From positions 1-64,000 of the forward strand of contig NZ_JAUAMB010000015.1 in NCBI RefSeq assembly GCF_031010175.1: DNA of 64,000 bases, given 5' to 3'. Origin of the DNA: Halomonas sp. SpR1. Its GTDB lineage: Bacteria > Pseudomonadota > Gammaproteobacteria > Pseudomonadales > Halomonadaceae. Of this stretch, positions 39,896 to 50,710 are shown piece by piece. Numbering within the stretch: position 1 is the first letter of the stretch; the number at the start of each line of letters is the position of its first letter. The position numbers and the translations under genes were made by a program. A model generated the notes under the pieces. It had not been told where the DNA came from. It did no database searches and saw nothing but the letters and a program-made list of their open reading frames with translations.

Positions 39896-42154
39896 TTGGC
39901 TGACTCTTTTTCTTCACAGGCCCCTTTTCAAGGATCTGCTCAAGCACTCGAACTAGTGCTGAAAGTAGCGCTGCCCTCGCCGCTGCGCCGCTTGTTCGAT
40001 TATCTGCCCTCTCGGGAAACGCCACCCTGCGGTTGGCAGCCGGGCCTGCGAGTGCGGGTGCCGTTTGGGCGGCGCGAAGTGGTTGGCGTGGTCGTCGAAC
40101 TGGCCGGCAGCAGCGACCTGCCGCGCAGCCAGCTCCGTGCGGTTAGTGAGACACTTGATGATGGCCCGCTGCCGGAAGATTGGCTATGGCTATGCCGCTT
40201 TGCCGCCCGTTACTACCAGCACAGCCTGGGCGACACTCTGCACCACGCCATGCCAGCACGGCTACGCCAGGGCCACCCTATGGCGGGACGCACCCAAACC
40301 CTTTGGCTCCCCCAAGGCGAAGGCGCAGAAGAGATACTTAGCCGAGCACCCAAACAAGCGGAGTTATATTCGCTGCTACGCCAACACCCCCATGGTCTGC
40401 CCAGTCGCGCGGTTAGCGCCCACGGCTTTGCCCGCGATCAGCTATTGGCGCTGGAGAAGAAAGGCCTCGCCACGAGCCAGGAACACATCCTCACCGCCCC
40501 AGCGCCTCCTAGCGGCAACTTATTGGCAACACCGGCGCTCCCCCTTAACCGCGAGCAGGCGACGGCGCTGGCAGCGCTGCACGAAAAGCTCGACGGCTAC
40601 CACCCCTGCTTGCTCGAAGGCGTCACCGGGAGCGGTAAAACGGAAGTCTATCTTCAACTGATTGAAGCCATCGCCGCCAAGGGCAAACAGTCGCTGGTAC
40701 TGGTGCCGGAAATTGGCCTCACACCACAGACGCTTGCGCGCTTTAGAAGCCGCTTTCGCGTTCCCGTGGTGGCGCTGCATTCCGGCCTCACCGACCCCGA
40801 ACGTTTAGATGTGTGGGAAGCCGCCGCCAGCGGCCGTGCGCTGATTATTATCGGCACCCGTTCGGCGATTTTTACCCCGCTGGCCAATCCCGGCGCGATT
40901 ATTGTCGACGAGGAGCACGACGGCTCCTACAAACAGCACGATGGCTTGCGCTACCACGCCCGTGATTTAGCCGTAGCACGCGCCCACTACCATAAGATTC
41001 CGCTGCTAATGGGCAGCGCCACCCCTTCTCTGGAGAGTCTGCATCAGGCGCTTGCTGGCGCCTACCGCCATCTTCGCCTGACTCAGCGCCCCAGTCAGCA
41101 CCCGCCGGCCAAGCTAGAGCTGATCGATCTACGCCATCAGCGCCGCCAGGGCGGTTTGCTACCCGGCGCCATTAAGGCGATTAAAAGCACCCTCGCTGCT
41201 GGCAAGCAGGTGCTGATTTTTATCAATCGCCGCGGTTTTGCTCCGACACTTGCCTGCCACGCCTGCGGCTGGATGGCCGATTGCAACCAATGTGACGCGC
41301 GCATGACGCTGCACCGCCAGCCACCGCTGCTGGCCTGTCACCACTGCGATAGCCGCCGTGCCCTACCGGACGCCTGCCCCGAGTGTGGCAGCGGCGACCT
41401 GCGCGCCCTGGGTAGCGGCACAGAACGCACCGAAGAGACACTACAGACGCTGTTTCCGAAGGCCACCATCCACCGCATCGACCGCGACAGCACCCGACGC
41501 AAGGATAGCTTTGAGCAAGTGTTAAAAGAGATTCAACGCGGTGAGCCCTGCGTGTTGGTCGGCACTCAAATGCTTGCCAAAGGTCACCACCTCCCCCATG
41601 TCACGCTGGTCGTGGTAGTCAATGCCGACGGCGGCCTTTACGCCGCTGATTTCCGTGCTCTCGAACATAGCGCCCAGTTGCTTGAACAAGTGGCGGGCCG
41701 TGCCGGTCGCGCCGCCCACCCAGGCCGCGTGCTGGTGCAAACCCTGCACCCCGACGACCCTCACCTGGGCCAGTTGGCCGAACATGGCTATGGAGCGCTG
41801 GCGCGCAATATGCTCGAAGAGCGACGTATCGCCCAACTGCCGCCGTTCTGCTTTATGGCGCTGCTACGCATCGAAAGCCCCAAAGAGGAGGCTGCTTTGG
41901 CGATGGCGCAACAGGCCGCCCAGGCCCTGCGCCAGTGGCTCAAAGAGTCCCGCGTAGCCACCCGCTGCCTGGGGCCAGTACCCGCGCCGATGGAAAGACG
42001 CCAGAACCGCTACCATTTACACGTTATGCTAGCGGCCGATAAACGCAGCCAATTACACCCCGCCGTTAGCTGGCTGGTGCAGTGGCTGGAAGCCAATCGC
42101 GAAGCACGCAAGGTACGCTGGTCGATTGATATCGACCCACAGACACTCGCCTAG
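39896..42154 (+). CDS. priA: Primosomal protein N' (replication restart helicase PriA)
   Basis: A 752-residue DEAH-type 3'-5' helicase that rebuilds the replisome at collapsed forks. The N-terminal DNA-binding domain is at about 15-115. Walker A is GVTGSGKTE (242-250) and the DEEH box lies in IIVDEEHDGSYKQHDGLRYHARDLA. Eight cysteines in CHACGWMADCNQC and CHHCDSRRALPDACPECG bind two zincs. The C-terminal helicase half contains GSGTERTEETL and LLEQVAGRAGRA. The start is TTG at 39896 with CCGGAGG six bases upstream; there is no ATG near by in frame. Confidence 0.95.
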   Translation: MADSFSSQAPFQGSAQALELVLKVALPSPLRRLFDYLPSRETPPCGWQPGLRVRVPFGRREVVGVVVELAGSSDLPRSQLRAVSETLDDGPLPEDWLWLCRFAARYYQHSLGDTLHHAMPARLRQGHPMAGRTQTLWLPQGEGAEEILSRAPKQAELYSLLRQHPHGLPSRAVSAHGFARDQLLALEKKGLATSQEHILTAPAPPSGNLLATPALPLNREQATALAALHEKLDGYHPCLLEGVTGSGKTEVYLQLIEAIAAKGKQSLVLVPEIGLTPQTLARFRSRFRVPVVALHSGLTDPERLDVWEAAASGRALIIIGTRSAIFTPLANPGAIIVDEEHDGSYKQHDGLRYHARDLAVARAHYHKIPLLMGSATPSLESLHQALAGAYRHLRLTQRPSQHPPAKLELIDLRHQRRQGGLLPGAIKAIKSTLAAGKQVLIFINRRGFAPTLACHACGWMADCNQCDARMTLHRQPPLLACHHCDSRRALPDACPECGSGDLRALGSGTERTEETLQTLFPKATIHRIDRDSTRRKDSFEQVLKEIQRGEPCVLVGTQMLAKGHHLPHVTLVVVVNADGGLYAADFRALEHSAQLLEQVAGRAGRAAHPGRVLVQTLHPDDPHLGQLAEHGYGALARNMLEERRIAQLPPFCFMALLRIESPKEEAALAMAQQAAQALRQWLKESRVATRCLGPVPAPMERRQNRYHLHVMLAADKRSQLHPAVSWLVQWLEANREARKVRWSIDIDPQTLA

Positions 42155-42194
42155 CGCTTTTTTGATAGCAGTGAATACATTGATTTACATAACC

Positions 42195-42346
42195 GGAGCC
42201 AGGGCAGGTTGTAGTGAGGGTCTTTTTCCAGGGCCGGAAAGTGCTCCCGACAATTCCGGCATTTCCGCCATCCATGGCGGTCAGATGGAAAAAGTAGCGC
42301 CCAAGGAGGGGTTAACAGCGCCCTCGCGAAAACCTGCCCTGGCTCC
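42195..42346. repeat. 152-bp element with 16-bp terminal inverted repeats and nested hairpins
   Basis: The outer arms are a perfect 16-bp inverted repeat (42195-42210 and 42331-42346, GGAGCCAGGGCAGGTT). Inside are three further perfect inverted repeats: CTTTTTCCA / TGGAAAAAG (42222-42230 and 42286-42294), GCCGGAA / TTCCGGC (42233-42239 and 42254-42260) and CCGCCA-TCCA-TGGCGG (42265-42280). The arms nest in order, so the whole would fold into one branched structure as DNA or RNA. It may be a MITE-like or REP-like dispersed repeat or a structured RNA. No obvious target-site duplication flanks it. Confidence 0.7.
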
Positions 42347-42483
42347 AATACGTGTTCAGAACCGCTTGTTTAGTAACACGCCTTTGAAACTGCGGCCCAA
42401 TTGCCGATAATAGCCGCTTTAATCGACGCACCCTTATAGTTGCGCGTTAGCACACGCCGCCACCGACGACACCGGATACCTCA

Positions 42484-44169
42484 ATGAAAGATACGATAGT
42501 TTCACTGCTCGAAGGCGCGGTCACCGCGCTCAAGCACCAAGGCGTGCTGCCCAACGACCTTCAGCCCACCATCAAAGTGGATCCAACCAAAGACAAGGCC
42601 CACGGTGATTACGCCACTAACTTGGCACTGATGCTGGCCAAACCGGCAGGCAAAAATCCGCGTGAATTAGCCAGCGCGCTGGTTGAAGCGCTGCCCGAAA
42701 GCGACGCCATCCAAAAAACCGAGATTGCGGGCCCCGGCTTTATCAACTTCTTCGCCGCCGCCGACGCCGCGGCGCAAATCGTTGCCCAGGTGCTCGACTG
42801 CGGCGACACCTTTGGCCGCAGCATGGCGGGTAAAGGGGCAAAAGTTCAGGTCGAGTTCGTTTCCGCCAACCCCACTGGCCCACTCCATGTCGGTCACGGT
42901 CGCGGCGCGGCGATTGGCGACTGTCTCTGCCGCCTGCTCGAGGCCACCGGCTACGACGTTACCCGCGAGTTTTACTACAACGACGCGGGCGCCCAGATCG
43001 CCAATCTGGCCCGCTCGGTGCAGGCGCGGGTAAAAGGCCTGGGCCCTGACGATGAAAGCTGGCCCGAAGATGGCTATCGAGGCGAATATATCGTCGATGT
43101 GGCCAACGACTACCTGGCAGGTAAAACGGTCAGCGCCGATGACCGCGAAGTCACTGCCAAAAAAGATCCTGACGATTTAGACGCCATTCAAGAGTTTGCC
43201 GTGGCGTGGCTGCGTCGCGAGCAGGATCTGGATCTCAAAGCCTTCGGCGTCGAGTTTGACGTCTATTTCCTGGAGTCATCACTCTACGAAGATGGCAAGG
43301 TAGACGCCACCGTTGAGAAGCTGGTGAGCGCGGGCCACACCTATGAAGATGACGGCGCCATGTGGCTACGCACCACCGACTTCGGTGATGACAAAGACCG
43401 CGTGATGCGCAAACGCGACGGCGGCTACACCTACTTCCTGCCCGATGTGGCCTACCACCTGGACAAGTGGCAGCGCGGCTTCAAAACCGTGATCAACGAA
43501 CAGGGCGCCGACCACCACTCCACCGTCACCCGCGTGCGCGCCGGTTTACAGGCGCTGGAGGTGGGCATCCCCAAAGGCTGGCCCGACTATGTGCTCCACC
43601 AGATGGTCATGGTCACCCGCTCTGGCGTCGAGGTTAAACTCTCCAAGCGCGCCGGTAGCTACGTGACCGTACGTGACTTGATCGACGAAGTGGGCCGCGA
43701 CGCCACGCGCTTCTTCCTCGCCGCGCGCCGCGCCGACTCCCAGCTCACCTTTGATATCGACCTGGCCCGCTCGCAGTCGAATGACAACCCGGTGTATTAC
43801 ATCCAGTACGCCCACGCCCGGGTATGCAGCATGCTGCGCAAGGCCCAGGATGCCGACCAGCCGTTTGATCACGCCCTGGCACTGGCCAACCTAGCGCTAC
43901 TCGATAGCGACCAGGAGAAAGCCGTGTTGAACCGCTTGGCGCGCTTCCCTGAAGTAGTGGAAGCCGCCGCCAGAAACCGCGAGCCCCAGCAGGTTGCCCA
44001 GTATCTGCTCGATCTTGCCGGCGATTTTCACACCTGCTACAACGCCGTCAAAGTGATGGTCGAGGACGACACCCTGCGCAATACCCGCTTGGCGCTGGGC
44101 CTCGCCACCCGTCAAGTGCTGCGCAACGGGCTTGATTTAATGGGGGTTAGCGCCCCAGAGGAGATGTAA
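42484..44169 (+). CDS. argS: Arginyl-tRNA synthetase
   Basis: A 561-residue class I aminoacyl-tRNA synthetase. It has the N-terminal ArgRS add-on domain ([32 protein letters not shown]), the HIGH-type motif as [12 protein letters not shown] near residue 138, the KMSKS-type loop as [18 protein letters not shown], and the C-terminal DALR anticodon-binding domain with the [16 protein letters not shown] stretch. Full length, no oddity. It is followed 3 bp later by the SPOR-protein gene, so the two are probably one operon. Confidence 0.98.
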   Translation: MKDTIVSLLEGAVTALKHQGVLPNDLQPTIKVDPTKDKAHGDYATNLALMLAKPAGKNPRELASALVEALPESDAIQKTEIAGPGFINFFAAADAAAQIVAQVLDCGDTFGRSMAGKGAKVQVEFVSANPTGPLHVGHGRGAAIGDCLCRLLEATGYDVTREFYYNDAGAQIANLARSVQARVKGLGPDDESWPEDGYRGEYIVDVANDYLAGKTVSADDREVTAKKDPDDLDAIQEFAVAWLRREQDLDLKAFGVEFDVYFLESSLYEDGKVDATVEKLVSAGHTYEDDGAMWLRTTDFGDDKDRVMRKRDGGYTYFLPDVAYHLDKWQRGFKTVINEQGADHHSTVTRVRAGLQALEVGIPKGWPDYVLHQMVMVTRSGVEVKLSKRAGSYVTVRDLIDEVGRDATRFFLAARRADSQLTFDIDLARSQSNDNPVYYIQYAHARVCSMLRKAQDADQPFDHALALANLALLDSDQEKAVLNRLARFPEVVEAAARNREPQQVAQYLLDLAGDFHTCYNAVKVMVEDDTLRNTRLALGLATRQVLRNGLDLMGVSAPEEM

Positions 44170-44172
44170 GCA

Positions 44173-44907
44173 ATGGCTAGCCCGCGCAAAAAGCCCGCCC
44201 CTCGCCGCGGAGCCACATCGCAGCGCAAGTCCAATCGCAGTTCAGGCGGGGGGTTCCGCCTACCCGGCTGGCTGTGGGGTCTTGCCGGTGTGGCGGCAGG
44301 CTTCTTTTTGGCTCAGCACCAGCACGGCACCGCCCCCTGGCAAGAGCAGAGCGAAACGCCCCAGGCCACGGTTCTGCCTAAACCTTCGGGTAGCGAAGAG
44401 CGCGCCGCCGCAAGGGAAACCGAGGAGGCCGCCGAGCCGTCGATGCCGACGTTTGAGTTTTACACCCTGCTGCCGGAAACCGAGGTCATTGCCCCAGGCG
44501 TTTCGCTGCCGTCAAGCGTTGTGCGCCCAGAGGCTCCCGAACAAACAGCCGATAGCGGCGCAGCCTCTGGCGCCGCAGGCGACGACCCCATCGCCCAGGT
44601 CATTGCTGCCAATACCCGGCCTGAAGATCAGGTCTCGGCAGCCCAAGAGAATGAAGCGGCCACCAACACCCCAGGGCGCTATATGCTTCAGGCGGCCTCG
44701 TTTCGTGAAGCAAGCGACGCCGAACAGCTGCGCGGCCGACTGCGCAATTTAAGTCTGTTGGCGGAAATCAGCGAAGTAAAGGCCGATGGCAATACCTGGC
44801 ACCGGGTACAAGTCGGGCCTTACGAGGACACCCGTGAGCTGAACCGGGCTCAGGATTTAATGAATACCCAAGGTATCGAGCCCCTGCTTATCCAACTGCA
44901 AAACTGA
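44173..44907 (+). CDS. SPOR-domain cell division protein, FtsN-like
   Basis: A 244-residue bitopic inner-membrane protein. A basic cytoplasmic N-terminus (RKKPAPRRG...) leads to one transmembrane helix at about 35-52 (LPGWLWGLAGVAAGFFLAQ), then a long Pro/Glu/Ala-rich periplasmic linker, and a C-terminal SPOR domain at about 170-244 (GRYMLQAASFREASDAEQLRGRLRNL...WHRVQVGPYEDTRELNRAQDLM), which binds denuded glycan at the septum. The layout and its place before hslV match FtsN in E. coli; sequence identity to FtsN outside the domain cannot be judged by eye. Confidence 0.85.
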   Translation: MASPRKKPAPRRGATSQRKSNRSSGGGFRLPGWLWGLAGVAAGFFLAQHQHGTAPWQEQSETPQATVLPKPSGSEERAAARETEEAAEPSMPTFEFYTLLPETEVIAPGVSLPSSVVRPEAPEQTADSGAASGAAGDDPIAQVIAANTRPEDQVSAAQENEAATNTPGRYMLQAASFREASDAEQLRGRLRNLSLLAEISEVKADGNTWHRVQVGPYEDTRELNRAQDLMNTQGIEPLLIQLQN

Positions 44908-44926
44908 GAATTCCCTCTTGATCACC

Positions 44927-44963
44927 TGCGGGCGGTTGATTTTTTATCAGCCGCCCGCATTTT
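44927..44963 (+). terminator. Rho-independent terminator after the SPOR gene
   Basis: A 14-bp stem with one G-T wobble (44927-44940 and 44946-44959), a TTTTT loop, and a TTTT tail. It separates argS-SPOR from hslVU, so hslV has its own promoter. Confidence 0.8.
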
Positions 44964-45065
44964 GTTGTGAATGCTTACACAACGGTCGCTTCCAGGAACA
45001 GTTTGCTAAAGAGTAAGTGATCAGCCAGTCATCGGGAGCGCGTCTCCCCCCAAGGAGTTATCTCC

Positions 45066-45599
45066 ATGACCACTATTGTCTCCGTTCGCCGTGGAAATCA
45101 GGTCGCCCTCGCCGGCGATGGCCAAGTATCACTGGGCAATACCGTAATGAAGGGTAACGCCAGCAAAGTGCGCCGCCTCTACCGCGGCAAGGTACTGGCC
45201 GGATTTGCGGGTGGTACCGCGGACGCCTTCACACTGTTTGAGCGCTTTGAAGCGCAGCTTGAAAAGTACCAGGGCCATTTGACCAAGGCAGCGGTTGAGC
45301 TTGCCAAAGATTGGCGCACCGACCGGGCGCTGCGCCGCCTGGAAGCGCTTCTCGCCGTCGCGGATCATAGCGCCTCGCTGATCATTACCGGCAACGGCGA
45401 CGTGGTCGAGCCTGAGCGCGGCATTATTGCCATTGGCTCGGGCGGCAACTTCGCCCAGGCCAGTGCCCGAGCGCTACTGGAAAACACCGAGTTGTCGGCG
45501 CGTGAAATTACCGAGAAGTCACTTTCGATCGCTGGTGATATCTGTGTATTCACCAACCACCACGTGACCCTCGAAGAGCTGTCGATTGACGATCGCTAA
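45066..45599 (+). CDS. hslV: ATP-dependent protease proteolytic subunit HslV
   Basis: A 177-residue proteasome-beta-like peptidase. After removal of the initiator Met the N-terminal Thr (TTIVSVRRG) is the nucleophile; the following [23 protein letters not shown] stretch and [14 protein letters not shown] are conserved. HslV forms a double hexamer with HslU to degrade unfolded and regulatory proteins. CAAGGAG precedes the ATG. Its own upstream region after the terminator is where a heat-shock promoter would be expected, but I could not identify a convincing sigma-32 site. Confidence 0.98.
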   Translation: MTTIVSVRRGNQVALAGDGQVSLGNTVMKGNASKVRRLYRGKVLAGFAGGTADAFTLFERFEAQLEKYQGHLTKAAVELAKDWRTDRALRRLEALLAVADHSASLIITGNGDVVEPERGIIAIGSGGNFAQASARALLENTELSAREITEKSLSIAGDICVFTNHHVTLEELSIDDR

Positions 45600-45650
45600 T
45601 CAACTCACGCGATCCCCAAACGCCGCTCACTGCACACTAAGGTTACTTAT

Positions 45651-46973
45651 ATGACTCAGATGACACCCCGCGAAATTGTTCACGCTCTAGACCAGTACAT
45701 CATTGGCCAGCAGGATGCCAAGCGAGCCGTCGCTATCGCCCTGCGTAACCGCTGGCGCCGCATGCAGCTCGATGACGATCTGCGCCCGGAAGTCACGCCC
45801 AAAAATATTTTGATGATTGGCCCCACCGGCGTGGGTAAAACCGAAATTGCCCGCCGTTTAGCCAAGTTGGCCAAAGCACCGTTTATCAAAGTTGAAGCGA
45901 CCAAGTTTACCGAAGTTGGCTATGTGGGCCGCGACGTTGAGTCGATTATTCGCGACTTAATGGAAGCCGCGATCAAAATGGTGCGCGAACAGGCCAAGGA
46001 AGAAGTCAGCCACCGCGCCGAAGATGCGGCTGAAGACCGCGTATTGGATGCCCTGCTGCCGCCGCCGCGGGGTCAGGAAGATAAGCCGCGCGAAGACAGC
46101 GGCACCCGCCAAACCTTCCGCAAGAAGTTGCGCGAGGGCCAATTGGACGATAAAGAGATCGATATCGAGATCTCCTCCCAGGGCCCAGGCATCGATATCA
46201 TGACCCCGCCGGGCATGGAGGAGATGACCAGCCAACTGCAGAGCATGTTCTCCAACATGGGCCAGCAGAAGCGTGAACACCGCCGCGTTACGGTGAAAGA
46301 GGCGCTGGTACTGCTGCGCGATGAAGAAGCCGGCAAGCTGGTCAACGAAGAAGAGATCAAGGCCCGTGCGGTCTACTCGGTGGAACAACACGGCATCGTG
46401 TTCCTGGACGAGATCGATAAAGTCGCCAAGGGCAGCGGTCAGTCCAGCGGTGGCGAAGTCTCCCGCGAGGGTGTTCAGCGCGACCTGCTGCCGTTGATTG
46501 AAGGTTCTACCGTTTCAACCAAGTACGGCATGGTCAAGACCGATCACATCCTGTTTATCGCCTCTGGCGCGTTCCATCTGTCGCGCCCGTCGGATCTGAT
46601 CCCTGAACTTCAGGGGCGGTTGCCGATTCGCGTTGAGCTCGACGCGCTAACGCCCAACGATTTCAAACGCATCCTTACCGAGCCTTCCGCGTCGCTGACC
46701 AAACAGTATCAGGCGCTGCTGGCCACCGAAGGGCTCGACATTGAGTTTACTGCCGATGGTATCGAGCGTATCGCCCAGATCTCCTGGCAGGTCAACGAAG
46801 GCACCGAGAATATCGGCGCCCGCCGCCTGCACACGGTAATGGAGCGGCTGTTGGAAGAAGCCTCTTTCAGGGGCGGCGATATGGATAGCCCGCTGGTCAT
46901 TGATGGCGACTACGTCAATGCGCAGCTTGGCGAATTGGCGGTCGACGAAGATCTATCGCGCTATATTTTATAA
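45651..46973 (+). CDS. hslU: ATP-dependent protease ATPase subunit HslU
   Basis: A 440-residue AAA+ unfoldase partner of HslV. It starts with [21 protein letters not shown], Walker A is GPTGVGKT at 57-64, the pore loop is GYVGRDVES, the intermediate I-domain is the charged region at about 110-240, and Walker B is [11 protein letters not shown]. The C-terminus ends in EDLSRYIL, which inserts in HslV pockets. It lies 51 bp after hslV. A perfect hairpin follows. Confidence 0.98.
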   Translation: MTQMTPREIVHALDQYIIGQQDAKRAVAIALRNRWRRMQLDDDLRPEVTPKNILMIGPTGVGKTEIARRLAKLAKAPFIKVEATKFTEVGYVGRDVESIIRDLMEAAIKMVREQAKEEVSHRAEDAAEDRVLDALLPPPRGQEDKPREDSGTRQTFRKKLREGQLDDKEIDIEISSQGPGIDIMTPPGMEEMTSQLQSMFSNMGQQKREHRRVTVKEALVLLRDEEAGKLVNEEEIKARAVYSVEQHGIVFLDEIDKVAKGSGQSSGGEVSREGVQRDLLPLIEGSTVSTKYGMVKTDHILFIASGAFHLSRPSDLIPELQGRLPIRVELDALTPNDFKRILTEPSASLTKQYQALLATEGLDIEFTADGIERIAQISWQVNEGTENIGARRLHTVMERLLEEASFRGGDMDSPLVIDGDYVNAQLGELAVDEDLSRYIL

Positions 46974-46988
46974 ATTGAGCTAGCCGGT

Positions 46989-47026
46989 CACAGCAGCTTG
47001 CCGCCCTTGGCGGGCAAGCTGCTGTG
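46989..47026 (+). terminator. Hairpin after hslU
   Basis: Perfect 14-bp stem CACAGCAGCTTGCC / GGCAAGCTGCTGTG (46989-47002 and 47013-47026). No T-run follows, so it could also protect the 3' end of the hslVU mRNA. Confidence 0.5.
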
Positions 47027-47049
47027 GCAATCAGCATTGAGGTCTCTTT

Positions 47050-47433
47050 ATGAACGCCCCTACCCCCACCCGGGTTCACTACCATAAGCAGGCCCGCGAA
47101 CTGGAACTTGGCTACGCCAATGGTGAGAACTTCCGCCTTCCGGTAGAGTTCTTACGCGTCTATTCACCTTCTGCCGAAGTACGTGGCCACGGCGGCGACT
47201 CCGCGGTGCTGCAAGTGGGCAAAAAAGATGTCGGCCTGCAGAATATTACCCAGGCGGGTAACTATGCATTGAAGCTGCACTTTGACGATGGTCACGACAG
47301 CGGGCTGTTTAGCTGGAACTATCTGTATGACCTCGCTACCCACCAGGAAGCTTACTGGAACAACTACTTACAGCGGTTAAAAGAGGCCGGGGCCTCGCGA
47401 GAGCCCGCCAGCATTCAATTCAAGCAACTGTGA
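47050..47433 (+). CDS. DUF971 family protein (gamma-butyrobetaine hydroxylase-like N-terminal domain)
   Basis: A 127-residue protein spanning a single DUF971 domain: RVHYHKQARELELGYANGENFRLPVEFLRVYSPSAEV then LKLHFDDGHDSGLFSWNYLYDLA. In eukaryotes this domain is fused in front of a hydroxylase; free-standing bacterial forms after hslVU are common in Pseudomonas and relatives. Proposed links to iron-sulfur cluster handling are not proven. Length is typical. Function unknown. Confidence 0.88.
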   Translation: MNAPTPTRVHYHKQARELELGYANGENFRLPVEFLRVYSPSAEVRGHGGDSAVLQVGKKDVGLQNITQAGNYALKLHFDDGHDSGLFSWNYLYDLATHQEAYWNNYLQRLKEAGASREPASIQFKQL

Positions 47434-47444
47434 CCACCTGACTC

Positions 47445-47462
47445 AGGCTCCTTACAAGGAGC
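47445..47462 (+). terminator. Short hairpin after the DUF971 gene
   Basis: GGCTCCT / AGGAGCC with a 4-nt loop (TACA), about 12 bp past the stop and before ubiE. No T-run, so only weak support for termination. Confidence 0.35.
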
Positions 47463-47580
47463 CGGGCAGACAAGTCAGGGTGGAGAAGGCTACAATGGCG
47501 TTAACTTTTAATCGCGTCGGCCCAGGTTCAAAGACTTAGGGTTGATTTGCCACCGCCTCGAATTCGGGAGCTACTGCCCA

Positions 47581-48336
47581 ATGAGCCCCACAGAAAAACG
47601 CACCACTGACTTTGGTTTTCAGGAAGTACCTGTTGAAGAAAAAGCCTCCCGAGTGGCCGATGTTTTCCACTCTGTGGCTGCCCGCTACGATGTCATGAAC
47701 GACCTGATGTCCATGGGCATCCACCGGATATGGAAGCGCATGACCATCGAGCGCGCAGGGGTGCGCCCCGGCCACCACGTGCTGGATATCGCTGGCGGCA
47801 CCGGGGATTTAACCCTTAAGTTTTCCCGCCTGGTAGGCCCCAGAGGCAAAGTCGTACTCGCCGATATCAACGCTTCGATGCTCAAAGTTGGCCGCGACAA
47901 ACTGATGGATAACGGCGTAGGCGGCAACGTTGAGTATGTGCAAGCCAACGCCGAAAGCCTGCCTTTTCCCGATAACAGCTTCGACTGCATCACCATTGCC
48001 TTTGGCCTACGTAACGTCACCGACAAAGACGCCGCACTGCGCTCCATGGCACGGGTACTCAAACCCGGTGGTCGCCTGCTGGTGTTGGAGTTCTCCAAGC
48101 CCAACAACCCGCTGCTCACCAAGGCCTACGATGAGTACTCTTTCCGCCTGCTACCCAAGATGGGCGAACTAGTGGCGGGTGACGGTGACAGCTACCGCTA
48201 CCTGGCGGAGTCGATTCGCATGCACCCGGATCAGGAAACGCTCAAAGCCATGATGGAAGAGGCCGGGCTTGAGCGGGTCGAGTACACCAACCTGACCGGC
48301 GGTATCGTGGCACTGCACCGCGGCATTAAGCTATGA
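47581..48336 (+). CDS. ubiE: Ubiquinone/menaquinone biosynthesis C-methyltransferase
   Basis: A 251-residue SAM-dependent methyltransferase of the quinone pathway. It starts at ATG 47581 ([25 protein letters not shown]), with GGGAG ten bases upstream. UbiE signatures are [26 protein letters not shown], the SAM motif [12 protein letters not shown], and [32 protein letters not shown]. It is the first gene of ubiE-ubiJ-ubiB, an order conserved in proteobacteria. Confidence 0.97.
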   Translation: MSPTEKRTTDFGFQEVPVEEKASRVADVFHSVAARYDVMNDLMSMGIHRIWKRMTIERAGVRPGHHVLDIAGGTGDLTLKFSRLVGPRGKVVLADINASMLKVGRDKLMDNGVGGNVEYVQANAESLPFPDNSFDCITIAFGLRNVTDKDAALRSMARVLKPGGRLLVLEFSKPNNPLLTKAYDEYSFRLLPKMGELVAGDGDSYRYLAESIRMHPDQETLKAMMEEAGLERVEYTNLTGGIVALHRGIKL

Positions 48337-48403
48337 TTTTTTATGCTCTGATTTTTTATGCTCTGACGTTTTGTGCCCTGACATTGCCTGCCAAGAGGTC
48401 AGC

Positions 48404-49060
48404 ATGCTGGTAACCCCAACCCTGCTGCTGGCCGGTTGTGAACGCACGCTCAATGCCCTACTCGCCCGTGACCCGGCGGCGCCTGCACGGCTGGCCCAAT
48501 TGGCAGGCAGTCGTTTACTGGTGCGCCTGGAGCAACCCCATTTAGCGTTGGTCATTCACTATCACCACGCCGGGCTCGACCTGATGCGCGGCGACGACGT
48601 TGATGAAACCGACGTAGACGCCGTGGTCGAGCTCACCCCGGAAACATTTTCAGAGTGGCTCAGCGGGGCATCGGTTGAGCGTCTTATGTTTGACGGCAAG
48701 CTGGCCGTACGCGGGCGTATCCATCTGCTTGAAGCCACCCGCGACCTGCTCTTCGACCTGGATATCGACTGGGAGAACGAGCTGGCCCGCTGGCTGGGCG
48801 ATATGCCCGCCCACTCCCTGGCCGAAGGGCTGCGTCGTGCTGCCCGCTGGGGGCTGCGCGCCAAAGACGAGCTGATGCAGGATGTGTCTGAATATGTCTT
48901 TGAAGAGGCCCGCCTGCTACCCGGGCGACAGCAGCGTAATCTACTCCGCGAACACCTGACCGAGTTAGAGGTAGCGACCGATCGTCTGGAAGCGCGCCTA
49001 AACCGCTTACAGCGGCGCCTGGAACCGCTTCAGCCCACGCCACAGGAGTCGCACCCATGA
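48404..49060 (+). CDS. ubiJ: Ubiquinone biosynthesis accessory factor UbiJ
   Basis: A 218-residue SCP2-type sterol-carrier domain protein. The lipid-binding SCP2 fold covers about 25-110 ([27 protein letters not shown]...[29 protein letters not shown]), and the C-terminus is a coiled coil ([30 protein letters not shown]). UbiJ holds quinone intermediates in the Ubi complex. The start is ATG 48404 with AAGAGG upstream; the frame is open from a TTG at 48371. The last 4 bp overlap ubiB. Confidence 0.92.
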   Translation: MLVTPTLLLAGCERTLNALLARDPAAPARLAQLAGSRLLVRLEQPHLALVIHYHHAGLDLMRGDDVDETDVDAVVELTPETFSEWLSGASVERLMFDGKLAVRGRIHLLEATRDLLFDLDIDWENELARWLGDMPAHSLAEGLRRAARWGLRAKDELMQDVSEYVFEEARLLPGRQQRNLLREHLTELEVATDRLEARLNRLQRRLEPLQPTPQESHP

Positions 49061-50679
49061 GCCTGCGCCTGCTGCGGATAAGCTGGGTGATCAGCCGTCA
49101 CCGACTGGACACGCTGCTGCCCTTAGAGCGGCTGCCCTGGTGGCTTCGAGCGCTGCTATGGTTCTCTCCGCTCCGCTTGGTGCCTGTTGGCAAACGCTCA
49201 CGGGGCGAGCGCCTGCGCTTGTCGCTGGAAGCTCTGGGGCCGATTTTTATTAAATTCGGCCAAATGCTCTCGACCCGTCGCGACCTGCTGCCTGCGGATA
49301 TCGCCGATGAGCTGAAACGCCTGCAGGATCAGGTGCCGCCTTTTCCTGGCGAGCAAGCCGCCGCTCGGGTCGAGAAAGCGCTGGAGATGTCGTTGGAAGT
49401 GGCCTTTGCTGAGTTCGACCGAGTGCCATTAGCCTCGGCATCGATTGCCCAGGTGCACGCAGCAAGGCTGCACGGCGGTGAAGACGTGGTGGTGAAAATT
49501 ATTCGCCCCGGCATTGACCGCGTGATGCGCCAGGATATGGCGCTGATGTACCAGGTCGCCAAGCTCTTCTCCAAAATCCCCGAGGCGCGTCGTTTACGCC
49601 CGGTGGAAGTGATTCGCGACTACGAAGCCACCCTATTTGACGAGCTGGATCTTTACAAAGAGGCCGCCAACACCTCCCAGCTCAAGCGTAACTTCAAAGA
49701 CTCGCCGCTGCTGTTTGTTCCCACCATCTATTGGCCCTTCACCCGCCGCCACGTGATGGTGCAGGAACGTATTCGCGGCATCCCGGTCGCCGATTTAGAC
49801 ACCCTGATTGCCCGGGGCACCAACCTGAAAAAACTCGCCGAACGCGGCGTTGAGCTGTTCTTTACCCAGGTATTCCGTGACAACTTCTTCCACGCGGATA
49901 TGCACCCAGGCAATATCTTCGTCAACTGTGACAACCCCGAAGACCCTCAATACATTGCCATCGACTGCGGTATTGTGGGTAGCCTGACCCGGGAAGATCA
50001 GGACTATCTGGCGCGTAACCTGCTGGCATTTTTCCACCAGGACTATTACGAAGTCGCTGCGCTGCACATTGAGTCCGGCTGGGTAGGTGAAAACACCCGT
50101 GCCAATGAGTTTGCGGCGGCGATTCGCACCGTTTGCGAACCTATTTTAGAGAAACCGTTGAAAGATATATCCTTTGGGCAGGTGCTATTAGGACTATTCC
50201 AAACCGCACGACGCTTTAATATGGAAGTGCAGCCGCAGCTGGTACTGTTGCAGAAAACGCTGCTCAATATCGAAGGGTTAGGGCGCCAGCTCTATCCCGA
50301 TCTGGATCTTTGGAGCACCGCCAAGCCCTACTTAGAGCAGTGGATGAAAGAGCGTGCAGGGGTCAGCGGATTATGGGAGTCGTTAAAGCGTCAGGCGCCG
50401 GAGCTTTCGCACCAGCTGCCCGAACTGCCCGTACTGGCTCACCAGGCGCTCAGCCGAATGGAGCACGAACATCGCCAGCGCCACCAGCAGGTCGACTCGA
50501 TCAACGCCATGCGGGTGCAGATGGCGCGTCAGGGCAAACGCCTTTACCGCCTGCGGCTTGGCTTGATTCTACTGGCGTTGGCACTGGCGTGGCAGCCGTT
50601 AAGCGGTTGGATTGCGCTTCAGGAGTGGCCGATACTAGCGGCCGCCGCCATCGGGCTACTGCTGTTGGTATGGCAATAG
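49057..50679 (+). CDS. ubiB: Ubiquinone biosynthesis regulatory protein kinase UbiB
   Basis: A 540-residue ABC1/ADCK-like atypical kinase with a membrane anchor. It carries the KxGQ motif as [14 protein letters not shown], the Ala-rich loop replacing the P-loop ([13 protein letters not shown]), [10 protein letters not shown], the HADMHPGN catalytic loop ([12 protein letters not shown]) and the DCG metal motif. Two hydrophobic helices end the protein ([29 protein letters not shown]). UbiB ATPase activity supports ubiquinone assembly at the membrane. Its start is fused with ubiJ by an ATGA overlap. Confidence 0.96.
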   Translation: MSLRLLRISWVISRHRLDTLLPLERLPWWLRALLWFSPLRLVPVGKRSRGERLRLSLEALGPIFIKFGQMLSTRRDLLPADIADELKRLQDQVPPFPGEQAAARVEKALEMSLEVAFAEFDRVPLASASIAQVHAARLHGGEDVVVKIIRPGIDRVMRQDMALMYQVAKLFSKIPEARRLRPVEVIRDYEATLFDELDLYKEAANTSQLKRNFKDSPLLFVPTIYWPFTRRHVMVQERIRGIPVADLDTLIARGTNLKKLAERGVELFFTQVFRDNFFHADMHPGNIFVNCDNPEDPQYIAIDCGIVGSLTREDQDYLARNLLAFFHQDYYEVAALHIESGWVGENTRANEFAAAIRTVCEPILEKPLKDISFGQVLLGLFQTARRFNMEVQPQLVLLQKTLLNIEGLGRQLYPDLDLWSTAKPYLEQWMKERAGVSGLWESLKRQAPELSHQLPELPVLAHQALSRMEHEHRQRHQQVDSINAMRVQMARQGKRLYRLRLGLILLALALAWQPLSGWIALQEWPILAAAAIGLLLLVWQ

Positions 50680-50710
50680 AGTGACGCATTAAACGTTTAC
50701 AAGGATTCCC

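Noticed and set aside
42151..42348. A 65-codon minus-strand frame across the palindromic element between priA and argS
   Set aside because: It would start at a TTG inside the 16-bp repeat arm and follows the repeat, with no ribosome site or family; better explained as sequence of the nested repeat.
45000..45065. Sigma-32 heat-shock promoter for hslVU
   Set aside because: Expected from biology, but no convincing -35/-10 pair with the heat-shock consensus was found.
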